Positions 6,841-14,789 of a stretch of 64,000 bases of DNA are shown here, in pieces; position 1 is the first letter of the stretch; the number at the start of each line of letters is the position of its first letter. The notes under the pieces were generated by a model. It was not told the DNA's origin and did not search any database. It saw nothing but the letters and a program-made list of their open reading frames with translations. The position numbers and the translations under genes were made by a program. The stretch comes from Paractinoplanes bogorensis (GTDB lineage Bacteria; Actinomycetota; Actinomycetes; Mycobacteriales; Micromonosporaceae): assembly GCF_018829635.1 (NCBI RefSeq), contig NZ_JAHKKG010000003.1, forward strand, positions 682,001-746,000, written 5' to 3'.

Positions 6841-8613
6841 TCAGAAGCCGACGCCGGTCTCGACGTCGAACTTCTTGGCGGTGACGGTGGTGCCGGAGAC
6901 CACGGTCGTGTTGCTGGTGGTGTTCAGGAAAGTCGCCTGTCCGGTCGTCTCGCCGACGGTGAGCACGCCGACCTGCTCGCCGTTGGGCAGGACGATCCAT
7001 GCGCCGTCCACCTTGGCGTTGCGCACCTTGGACGAGGCGCGATAGAGCGCCGACGGCTTGGTCACGGTCGGGATGTCGTACGCGTAGGTCTTGCCCTTGA
7101 CCGTGACCTGGCCGGTCATGCCGGCTGACGTGTAGACGCCCGTGAGCTGGCCGTTCTTGCCCTTCGCGGAGACCGATCCGTTCGCGGCCGTGCCGTGGAA
7201 CCACGCTTCGATCCGCTTGCCGTCACACATGTACGACACCACGACCCCGTCCCGCACGCCGACATAGAGTGTGCCCGCCTTGTCCGGCAGGTGCGCCGCA
7301 TAGGTGCCGCGCTTCGGGGCGGCCGGCTGGGCCAGCGTCTCTTTGACGACCGGTGGCGGGGTCACGACCGTGGTCGAGACGGCCGCGGAGGGAGAGGCGG
7401 ACACCGTCGGACCCGCGATGGGCTGGTCGTTCGCGCCGGCGTCCAGGTTGACGGCCAGCACGGTCGCCGCGACCAGAGTCGCGGCGGAGGAGGCGATTAC
7501 CGTACGGGTGCGACTCCACCCGAGACGACGGCGCGGCGCGGGCGGCGGGTTCGTGATCGCGTGCACCCGGCCGGGACGGCCGAGGGGTGTGCCGGGGCCG
7601 GGCGTCGCCGGACCGGGGACGCTCGACGTGACGAATACCGATTCCGACTCCACCCACGAGTCGTCCGACTCGACCCACGGCCCGACCACGGGAGAGCCGG
7701 AGAACCCGACCACCTGCCCGTCCAGAATCTCGGAGCCGGCCGCGGGAGCGTCGACGGAAAGAGCCGCGGGAGCGCCGACGGATCGAGCCGCGGGAGCGTC
7801 GACGGATCGAGCCGCGGGAGCGTCGACGGAAAGAGCTGCGGGCGACGCGACCGGCAGGGCCGGAGCGAGCTGCCCGGCCAACGACCGGAACTGCGCGGCG
7901 ACACCGGCCGCCGACGGCCGCGACCACGGTTCATCGGCCAGCATCTTGCGCACGACGGACACGACCGACGGCGGCAACCCCGACAGATCGCTGCGAGCGG
8001 ACTCCGGTCGTACACCGGAAATGATCTCTGCCGTCAGAACACCCAGCGAGTAGACGTCGGCCGCCGGGGTGGCCAGACCGCCCGACCGGATCTCCGGCGC
8101 GGCGTAGGCCGGGGCCGGCGCCACCACCCCCAGCTCGATCAGCAGGGCCGACACGCCGAAGTCGCTCACCTTGACCACCGGCGGCTGCGTTCCGCGGAGG
8201 ATCTGGACCGTGGCCGGCGTCAGGTTGAGATGCAGGATCGTGCGCTCATGCGCCGCGGCCAGCGCGGCCGCGATCTGCCCGGCGATGTGAACGGCTTCCG
8301 CGGCCGGCCGGGTACCACCGTTGAGGGTCAGCCAGCGACGCAGCGAGACGCCGTCGACCAGCTCGGTGACCAGCGCCAACGGCTCGGCCACGAGCCCGCG
8401 GACCTCGACCACGGCCGGGTGCAGCACCCAGGTGAAGGAGCGGGCGAAGGCCTCGCGCACCTGCTCGTCGCCGGCCAGTTCGGGCCGGAACAGCGTCGCG
8501 GCGAGCTCCGGCCCTCCATTGCGGGCGGTCGCGCGCCGGACGACGGCCAGCGCGCCCTGACTGATCACCTCGTGCAGCCGGTAGTCGGCGCCGAGCCATT
8601 CTTCGTCGGCCAT
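6841..8613 (-). CDS. Membrane-anchored serine/threonine pseudokinase
   Basis: 590 residues from ATG 8613, with GGAAGGA upstream. Residues 10-265 form a protein-kinase fold, but key residues are gone. The beta-3 lysine is replaced (LAATLF, T40), and the catalytic loop reads HLNLTPATVQ at 128-137 instead of HRDLKxxN. The DFG motif (D151) and APE motif (YAAPEI) survive. A proline/alanine linker with four 8-residue repeats follows, then one membrane helix near residues 395-415. The extracytoplasmic domain of about 130 residues is rich in beta-strand and contains DKAGTLYVGVRDG and NGQLTGVY. The protein probably acts as an allosteric or scaffold partner rather than a phosphotransferase. It is transcribed divergently from the giant sensor at 8870. 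Confidence 0.8.
   Translation of the reverse strand: MADEEWLGADYRLHEVISQGALAVVRRATARNGGPELAATLFRPELAGDEQVREAFARSFTWVLHPAVVEVRGLVAEPLALVTELVDGVSLRRWLTLNGGTRPAAEAVHIAGQIAAALAAAHERTILHLNLTPATVQILRGTQPPVVKVSDFGVSALLIELGVVAPAPAYAAPEIRSGGLATPAADVYSLGVLTAEIISGVRPESARSDLSGLPPSVVSVVRKMLADEPWSRPSAAGVAAQFRSLAGQLAPALPVASPAALSVDAPAARSVDAPAARSVGAPAALSVDAPAAGSEILDGQVVGFSGSPVVGPWVESDDSWVESESVFVTSSVPGPATPGPGTPLGRPGRVHAITNPPPAPRRRLGWSRTRTVIASSAATLVAATVLAVNLDAGANDQPIAGPTVSASPSAAVSTTVVTPPPVVKETLAQPAAPKRGTYAAHLPDKAGTLYVGVRDGVVVSYMCDGKRIEAWFHGTAANGSVSAKGKNGQLTGVYTSAGMTGQVTVKGKTYAYDIPTVTKPSALYRASSKVRNAKVDGAWIVLPNGEQVGVLTVGETTGQATFLNTTSNTTVVSGTTVTAKKFDVETGVGF
7739..7834 (-). repeat. Four tandem 24-bp repeats in the pseudokinase linker
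   Basis: Four 24-bp units start at 7739, 7763, 7787 and 7811. They differ only at one internal base and in the AAG/TCG trinucleotide near the unit end, and a degenerate fifth unit follows. They encode copies of an eight-residue unit of the type SVDAPAAR/L. The unit is a multiple of three, so copy number can change without breaking the frame. Confidence 0.85.
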
Positions 8614-8869
8614 CGATGGATCCTTCCGGGGAGCGGCGGATCGCCTCTGACCAGCCAATGAAGAGTGACCTCAACGATTAACCGGAGTGCCGCACCCACC
8701 TATCGGTCGGACGTATGAATTCCGGAACCCGTCCGTATCGCCGCCGCGCATGGAAGGTCGATATGCGGGGTAATCCGCCCCCCGATCGAGGGACGGTCAC
8801 GCGGGGCGGATTGCGTACGATACGAAGGCGCGCCGCGGGATGCCGGACGGAACGGGGAGAGTTCGCGCC

Positions 8870-11800
8870 ATGAATGGGGAGGAAACCGGCGACGTGTTCG
8901 CCGGTGGGGGTGACGTCGGCCAAGACCTCCTCGGCGTGGCCTGGGAACAGACCCCGCTCGGCCGGCCGTCGCAGTGGCCGCAGAGCCTGCGCACCGCGGT
9001 CAGCATCCTGTTGTCGTCCCGGTTCCCGATGTGGATGGCGTGGGGTCCCGAGCTCACCTTCTTCTGCAACGCGGCCTACCGCAACGACACGCTGCGCAGC
9101 AAATATCCGTGGGCGCTGGGCCGCCCGGCGAGCGAGGTCTGGGCCGAGATCTGGGACGCCATCGGCCCGCGCATCCTGAGCGTCCTCGACACCGGCCGGG
9201 CGACCTGGGACGAGGGGTTGCTGCTCTTCCTGGAACGCTCCGGCTACTCCGAGGAGACGTACCACACCTTCTCCTACAGCCCGCTCCGTGACGACGACGG
9301 CGCCCTGGTCGGCATGCTCTGCGTGGTCAGCGAAGACACCGTCCGGGTGATCGGCGAGCGCCGGATGGCGACGCTGCGTGACCTCGGCTCCGACCCGAGT
9401 GTGGTGCGCACCGAGGCGCAGGCGCTCGCGTTCGCCGGGTCCCAGCTCGCCCGCAACCTGCACGACCTGCCGTTCACCCTGACCTATCTGTTCGACTCCG
9501 ACGGTGTACGGCTGGCCGGGTCCACCGGCATTCACCAGGATCATCCGCTCACTGATCCGCGGCGCTGGCCCGCCGAGACGCCCGCTCAGGGCGAGTCCGT
9601 GCTGGTGCCGCTCGAGGGTGACCGCCCGTCCGGCGACTGGCACGAGCCTCCGACCGAGGCGCTGCTGGTGCCGCTTCTGCGTCAGGGCGACATCCCGTAC
9701 GGGTTCATGGTGGCCGGACTCAACCGTTACCGCGCCCTCGACGACGGCTATCGCGGTTTCGTCGAGCTCGTCGCCGGGCACGTCGCCGCGGGTCTCGGCA
9801 GTGCCCGCAGTTACGCGGCGCAACAGCACCGGGCGGAGGAACTGGCCGAGCTCGATCGGGCCAAGACCGCGTTCTTCTCGAACATCAGCCACGAGTTCCG
9901 CACCCCGCTGACCCTGATCATGGGTCCGGTCGAGGAGCTTCTTTCCCGTACGGACGTAGGCGGCGACGGTGTCCGCGCCGAGCTGGACGTCATCCACCGC
10001 AACGGCCTTCGCCTGGGCAAGCTGGTCAACACGCTGCTCGATTTCTCGCGGATCGAGGCCGGCCGCATGCAGGCCCGGTTCGCGCCGGTCGACCTGGCCG
10101 CCGCCACGGCCGAGCTGGCCAGCGTGTTCCGGTCGGCGATCGAGCGGGCCGGCCTGACGTTCGAGGTGGACTGCCCGCCGCTGCCCGAGCCGGTGCTGCT
10201 CGACCGCGGCATGTGGGAAAAGATCATCCTGAATCTGCTGAGCAACGCGCTGAAGTTCACCTTCACCGGGGGAGTGCGGATTTCCGTACGGGCGGAGTCC
10301 GGCACCGCCGGGGTGACCGTCGCCGACACCGGGGTCGGCGTCCCCGAGGCCGAGATGCCGCAGCTGTTCGAACGGTTCCACCGCATCGAGAACGCCCGCT
10401 CCCGCTCCAACGAGGGCAGCGGCATCGGCCTGGCCCTGGTCAAGGAACTCGTCGAGCTGCACGGTGGCACCATCGAGGCGGCCAGCGTGCTCGGCTCGGG
10501 CACCGCGTTCACGATCCGGCTGCGGTTCGGGTCAGCGCATCTGCCGGCCGAGGCGGTGACGTCGGAGGCCGGCGCCGCGATGGTGTCCGGGACAGCCGAC
10601 CCCTATGTGCAGGAGGCGCTGCGCTGGCTTCCGGGCGGTCCGGAGGTGCCGTCGACGCCCGACCACAACGATCGTCCGGCCGCGGTGCTGGTGGCCGACG
10701 ACAACGCCGACATGCGCGACTACCTGACCCGGCTGCTGCGCTCGGCCGGCCACCGGGTCGAGGCGGTTCCGGACGGGCAGGCCGCGCTCGAGGCGGCCCG
10801 GGTGCGTAGTCCCGACCTGATCGTCAGCGACGTCATGATGCCCCGGCTGGACGGGCTCCAACTCGTCGCGGCGTTGCGGGCGGAATCCCGTACGGCCAGC
10901 ACGCCTGTCCTTCTCCTCTCGGCGCGCGCCGGGCAGGAAGCCTCGATCGAGGGCTTGGAGGCCGGGGCCGACGACTATCTCGTCAAGCCGTTCTCGTCGG
11001 CCGAGCTGCTGGCCCGCGTACGGGCGAATGTGGAACTGTCCCGGCTGCGCAACCATCACGCGCGGTGGCGGACGGCGCTGGTCGACTCGTTGCAGGAAGC
11101 GTTCTTCGTGTGCGACGCCGACGGCGCGATCATCGAGATGAACTCCACCTTCCAGACGATCCTCGGCTACGGGCCCGAGGGGCTGCCGTACGCCCCGACC
11201 CACCCGTGGTGGCCCGACCGCGAGCGCGAACCCGAGGCGTACCAGCAGGTCGCCGACGCGTTCGCGATGCTGATCGACCGGACCCACGGCACCTACACGA
11301 TCCCGGTCCGGCACCGCGACGGGCACACGCTGTGGGCGGCCGCCGCGTTCAACCAGGTCGAGGATCCGGACACCGGCCGGCACGTCATCGTCGGCACGTT
11401 CCGTGACGTCACCGCCGAGCACTACGCCGTGCAGCGCGACAGCGCCCTGGCCAACGTGAGCGTACGGCTCTCGGAGGCCGACAGCGTGGCCGGCGCGTTG
11501 CAGGGCGTGCTGCCGGTGCTGACCGAACTGTGGTCGGCGACCCGGGTGTACGCGGTCGTGTTCGACAGTTCCGGCAGCCCGTCGCTGGTCACCACGGGTC
11601 CCCAGACCCGCTGGGAGACCCTCTCCGACGAGCGCCGGGAGACGCTCTCCGCACTGCGCGGCCGGGCCCTGCTCACGCCGTTCGCCGAGCAGTCCGGCGG
11701 GGCCGGCATCGCCCTCGAGCACCCCGACGGCGCCATGGTGCTGTGGATCGAACTGGCCGAGAACCGCCCGTTCACCGAGCAGGACCAGACGCTGCTGGCC

Positions 11801-12940
11801 CTGCTGGCCGGGCATCTGGGTCAGGGCCTGCACCGGATCCACCAGATCGACCTGCAGCGGGAGACCGCGCTCGCGCTGCAACGCGCCATCCTCGGCCCGG
11901 CCCAGCTGCCCAACGGCTTCGCCGTCCGCTATTCGCCCGCGACCCGGCCGCTGAAGGTCGGCGGCGACTGGTACGACACGGTCACCCTGACCGACGGGCG
12001 GATCGGCATCGTCGTCGGTGACTGCGTCGGGCACGGCCTGGAGGCGGCCACCGTCATGGGCCAGCTGCGCAGCGCGTGCCGGGCCCTGCTGCTGCAGAAC
12101 ACGGATCCGGCGCAGACGCTGACCGCCCTCGACCGGTTCGCCGCGCAGCTGCCCGGGGCGATGTGCGCGACCGTCTTCTGCGGTGTGCTCGACCCGGCGA
12201 CCGGCGAGCTGACCTACTCCAGCGCGGGGCATCCGCCGGCCGTGGTCACCCACGCCGACGGCTCGACCGTCCTGCTCGACCAGGGGCGGTCCCGGCCTCT
12301 GGGCGTACGCGCTCCCCACGCCGAACGACCCGAGGCGCACTACACCGTGCCGGTCCGGGCCACCCTGCTGCTCTACACCGACGGGCTGGTCGAACGACGC
12401 CGTCAGCCGCTGACCGCCGGGATCGGCCGGGTCGCCACCACGGTGCAGCAGGCCCGCTCGGCCGCACTGGAAGACCTGGCCTCGGTCGTGATGGACAGCA
12501 TGGCCCCGGAGAGCGGCTACGACGACGACGTGGCCCTGCTGCTCTACCGGCATCCCGGCCCTCTCGACGTCGAGTTCCCGGCCGAGGCGACCCGGCTCGC
12601 CCCGGTCCGCACGATGCTGCGGGGCTGGCTCGCCCGCTGCGGCGTCGACCCCGCCACCAGCCAGAACGTGCTGGTCGCGGCGGGCGAGGCGTGCGCCAAC
12701 GCGATCGAGCACGGCCACCGCCAGCTGCCCGGCGGCCTGATCCGCCTGCGGGCCGCCGCCACCGCCCACGACCTGCACCTGACCATCACCGACAGCGGCC
12801 TGTGGAAGACCCCGCAACCGGCTCTGAACCCCCACCGGGGGCGAGGTCTGACCCTGATGCGCGCGCTGATGTCCGAAGTCACCGTCACCACCGGCACCGC
12901 CGGGACCATCGTCGGCCTGCAAACGAGGATTCCCCGATGA
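8870..12940 (+). CDS. Giant hybrid sensor: histidine kinase, receiver, PAS, GAF, PP2C phosphatase and anti-sigma kinase domains
   Basis: 1356 residues, no membrane segments. ATG 8870 follows GGGGAG; an ATG at 8840 is also in frame. Domain order: PAS-like (about 20-160, SRFPMWMAWGPELTFF); GAF-like (170-315); HisKA with H341 in SNISHEFRTPL; HATPase with N-box NLLSNALKFTF, VADTGVGV and GSGIGLALV; receiver with D654 in IVSDVMMP and the lysine in LVKPFS; PAS (730-860, FFVCDADGAIIEMN); GAF (875-1010); PP2C/SpoIIE phosphatase (1020-1225, KVGGDWYDTV, VVGDCVGHGLEA, GYDDDVALL); RsbW-like HATPase (1230-1355, GEACANAIEHGH). It would sense in the cytosol, autophosphorylate, and control a STAS protein by phosphatase and kinase modules. 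The STAS gene overlaps its stop by 4 bp. Confidence 0.92.
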   Translation: MNGEETGDVFAGGGDVGQDLLGVAWEQTPLGRPSQWPQSLRTAVSILLSSRFPMWMAWGPELTFFCNAAYRNDTLRSKYPWALGRPASEVWAEIWDAIGPRILSVLDTGRATWDEGLLLFLERSGYSEETYHTFSYSPLRDDDGALVGMLCVVSEDTVRVIGERRMATLRDLGSDPSVVRTEAQALAFAGSQLARNLHDLPFTLTYLFDSDGVRLAGSTGIHQDHPLTDPRRWPAETPAQGESVLVPLEGDRPSGDWHEPPTEALLVPLLRQGDIPYGFMVAGLNRYRALDDGYRGFVELVAGHVAAGLGSARSYAAQQHRAEELAELDRAKTAFFSNISHEFRTPLTLIMGPVEELLSRTDVGGDGVRAELDVIHRNGLRLGKLVNTLLDFSRIEAGRMQARFAPVDLAAATAELASVFRSAIERAGLTFEVDCPPLPEPVLLDRGMWEKIILNLLSNALKFTFTGGVRISVRAESGTAGVTVADTGVGVPEAEMPQLFERFHRIENARSRSNEGSGIGLALVKELVELHGGTIEAASVLGSGTAFTIRLRFGSAHLPAEAVTSEAGAAMVSGTADPYVQEALRWLPGGPEVPSTPDHNDRPAAVLVADDNADMRDYLTRLLRSAGHRVEAVPDGQAALEAARVRSPDLIVSDVMMPRLDGLQLVAALRAESRTASTPVLLLSARAGQEASIEGLEAGADDYLVKPFSSAELLARVRANVELSRLRNHHARWRTALVDSLQEAFFVCDADGAIIEMNSTFQTILGYGPEGLPYAPTHPWWPDREREPEAYQQVADAFAMLIDRTHGTYTIPVRHRDGHTLWAAAAFNQVEDPDTGRHVIVGTFRDVTAEHYAVQRDSALANVSVRLSEADSVAGALQGVLPVLTELWSATRVYAVVFDSSGSPSLVTTGPQTRWETLSDERRETLSALRGRALLTPFAEQSGGAGIALEHPDGAMVLWIELAENRPFTEQDQTLLALLAGHLGQGLHRIHQIDLQRETALALQRAILGPAQLPNGFAVRYSPATRPLKVGGDWYDTVTLTDGRIGIVVGDCVGHGLEAATVMGQLRSACRALLLQNTDPAQTLTALDRFAAQLPGAMCATVFCGVLDPATGELTYSSAGHPPAVVTHADGSTVLLDQGRSRPLGVRAPHAERPEAHYTVPVRATLLLYTDGLVERRRQPLTAGIGRVATTVQQARSAALEDLASVVMDSMAPESGYDDDVALLLYRHPGPLDVEFPAEATRLAPVRTMLRGWLARCGVDPATSQNVLVAAGEACANAIEHGHRQLPGGLIRLRAAATAHDLHLTITDSGLWKTPQPALNPHRGRGLTLMRALMSEVTVTTGTAGTIVGLQTRIPR

Positions 12941-13251
12941 GCACACCGCTGACCCTCACCCCCGGCCGCAACCCCGACGGCGCCGTCGTGCTCACCGCCG
13001 TCGGCGAGATCGACATGAGCAACGCGGCCACGTTCGCGAACGCCCTGATCGACACCGACTCGGACGCCGACGGCGCCATGTTCACCGTCGACCTGACCGG
13101 AGTCGAATACATCGACAGCGCCGGCCTGGCCGCCCTCTTCCCCCACGTCGAACGCCTGCGCCTGGTCTCGAACCCGCTGCTGGCCCCGGTTCTGTCCATC
13201 GCCGGCCTGGACGACATCACCACCCTCGGAACGGAGCCGGGCCGCGCCTGA
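12937..13251 (+). CDS. Anti-sigma factor antagonist (STAS domain)
   Basis: 104 residues, a single STAS domain like RsbV/SpoIIAA. The conserved phospho-acceptor serine is visible in YIDSAGLAALF, preceded by the typical VLTAVGEIDMSNA start. ATG 12937 overlaps the stop of the giant sensor (ATGA). The partners are therefore obvious: the sensor's C-terminal RsbW-like kinase would phosphorylate this serine and its PP2C domain would remove the phosphate. The sigma factor or other end target is not in this window. Confidence 0.92.
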   Translation: MSTPLTLTPGRNPDGAVVLTAVGEIDMSNAATFANALIDTDSDADGAMFTVDLTGVEYIDSAGLAALFPHVERLRLVSNPLLAPVLSIAGLDDITTLGTEPGRA

Positions 13252-13316
13252 ACCCCTTGGGGTGAAAGCCGCGGACCGGGGGAGCCGGCCCTGTTTCCTG
13301 CACTAGTCTTCGGCCG

Positions 13317-14306
13317 GTGATGGACGAGGACGTGTTCTGGCCGCTGGCCGGTGGGCTGGGCCGACATCCCGATGACGACGCGTTCGAGCGCCTGACCGAT
13401 CTGCTGGCCGGGCGCTCGGAGGCCGACATCACCGGCTTCGCCGACCGGCTGGCCGACGTGTTGTGGGCACTGGACACTCCCGCCCACTTCCAGGCCTGCG
13501 AGACCGTGAGCGACGACGTGTTCCTCTACGTGCGCTGTGCCGTGGTCGGGGCCGGGCGGAAGGCGTACGAGCGGGTGCTGAGCCGGCCGGGCGGGATCGG
13601 CGAGTTCGCCGACGAAGAGGCGGAACTGCTGCTCACCGTGGCCGAGCAGGCGTACGAGCGGAAGACCGGGCGGCTCTGGGAACACGAGACGCCGGTCAGC
13701 TACGAGGCGGGCAGCAACACCGGGGCGTGGGGTGACGCCGCACCCGATTCGGACGACTGGTCTCCTCCCTGGCTCGACCTGATGCTCGGCTCGACGGGCC
13801 CGGCCCCGGTCCACGGGTACGAGTACTGCCTGGGCGAGGCCGCCGGCGCGGTCATCGCCGATCCCGCCTGGCAGAAATGGTGGGCCACGTCCGGAGTCGA
13901 CCGGTGCGAGCTGTTGCTGCTGCTCGACAGCTCAGGCGAGCAACTGCCGTCGACCGCCGTCAAGCGCGGCCGCAAACGGCTGCGGATCGACGTCGTCCGC
14001 GTGCCCGGCCCGCTCCCCGACGACCCGGACGCGTTGATGGCCCTGGCCGTCGACGAGATCCGTGAGCTGATGAGTCTGGCCGATCTGGGCCCGGTGCCGC
14101 CGCTGACGACCCCGGCCGTCGACACCGAGCGACTGGCGATCGCCGCGGCCGGCCCGGTCGTCGTCCCCGAGCTGCCCGCCGAGCTGATGGAACAGGCGAT
14201 GCGCACCGGCGGCCTGGGCCCGTTCGACGTCTTCGACTATTTCCGCGCCCACCCCGACGCGCCCGGCGCCGATGTGTGGCTCAACCTCGATCCGCGCGAC
14301 CCCTGA
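13317..14306 (+). CDS. DUF4240 domain protein
   Basis: 329 residues from GTG 13317, or 328 from the adjacent ATG 13320. The N-terminal part, to about residue 140, matches the DUF4240 pattern: DEDVFWPLAGG, a helix with FADRLADVLWALD, then an LYVRCAVVGAGRKAYERVL block. The C-terminal 180 residues contain DCELLLLLD-like and KRGRKRLRIDVVRVPGP strands. No catalytic residues are evident. It is cytosolic and ends 3 bp before the convergent gene. Actinobacterial DUF4240 proteins are common and unstudied. Confidence 0.75.
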   Translation: MMDEDVFWPLAGGLGRHPDDDAFERLTDLLAGRSEADITGFADRLADVLWALDTPAHFQACETVSDDVFLYVRCAVVGAGRKAYERVLSRPGGIGEFADEEAELLLTVAEQAYERKTGRLWEHETPVSYEAGSNTGAWGDAAPDSDDWSPPWLDLMLGSTGPAPVHGYEYCLGEAAGAVIADPAWQKWWATSGVDRCELLLLLDSSGEQLPSTAVKRGRKRLRIDVVRVPGPLPDDPDALMALAVDEIRELMSLADLGPVPPLTTPAVDTERLAIAAAGPVVVPELPAELMEQAMRTGGLGPFDVFDYFRAHPDAPGADVWLNLDPRDP

Positions 14307-14309
14307 CCG

Positions 14310-14789
14310 TCAGCCGCCCGGAGTCGTATCCCGGTGGTGGCGGGCCAGGTCGACGTATTCGAGGGCGTTGGTGCGGATGTGGGCGCGCTCGGCGTCGGTG
14401 ACCGGGCGGCGGACCTTGGCCGGCATGCCGAGCGCCAGCGAACCCGGCGGCACGACGAAACCCTCGGGGATCAGGGCGCCCGCGCCGACAATCGAGCCGG
14501 CGCCGATCCGGGCGCCGTTCAGGACGATCGCTCCCATGCCGATCAGCACGTCGTCCTCGATCGTGCAGCCGTGCAGCACCGCGCGGTGACCGACGCTGAC
14601 CCGGGCTCCGATGAGTGCCGGGAATCCGGGGTCGGCGTGCACGACGACGCCGTCCTGCAGGTTGGTGCTGTCGCCGACGACGATCGCGTCCCGGTCGGCG
14701 CGCAGCACGGCCGTGTACCAGACGCTCGAGTCGGCGCCGAGGGTCACTTTGCCGAAGACCACCGCGCCCGGTGCCACCCATGCGGTCAT
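14310..14789 (-). CDS. Gamma-carbonic anhydrase family protein (left-handed beta helix)
   Basis: 159 residues of hexapeptide repeats forming a trimeric left-handed beta helix. The metal-binding histidines of the gamma-CA/YrdA/PaaY family are present in LQDGVVVHAD and VGHRAVLHGC, and the C-terminal GMPAKVRRPVTD helix start is typical. ATG 14789 overlaps the upstream dehydrogenase stop, so this is the last gene of the 11-gene operon. PaaY-type members act as thioesterases protecting CoA pools (family knowledge). In a CoA-ester operon that role is as likely as CO2 hydration. Confidence 0.85.
   Translation of the reverse strand: MTAWVAPGAVVFGKVTLGADSSVWYTAVLRADRDAIVVGDSTNLQDGVVVHADPGFPALIGARVSVGHRAVLHGCTIEDDVLIGMGAIVLNGARIGAGSIVGAGALIPEGFVVPPGSLALGMPAKVRRPVTDAERAHIRTNALEYVDLARHHRDTTPGG

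Noticed and set aside
6841-8613. Reading the kinase as an active Ser/Thr kinase
   Set aside because: Four independent catalytic residues are replaced, with the frame intact, so a sequencing error is not a sufficient explanation.
8678-12946. Long minus-strand frames opposite the giant sensor
   Set aside because: The plus strand has continuous recognisable domains; the antisense products are low-complexity shadows.
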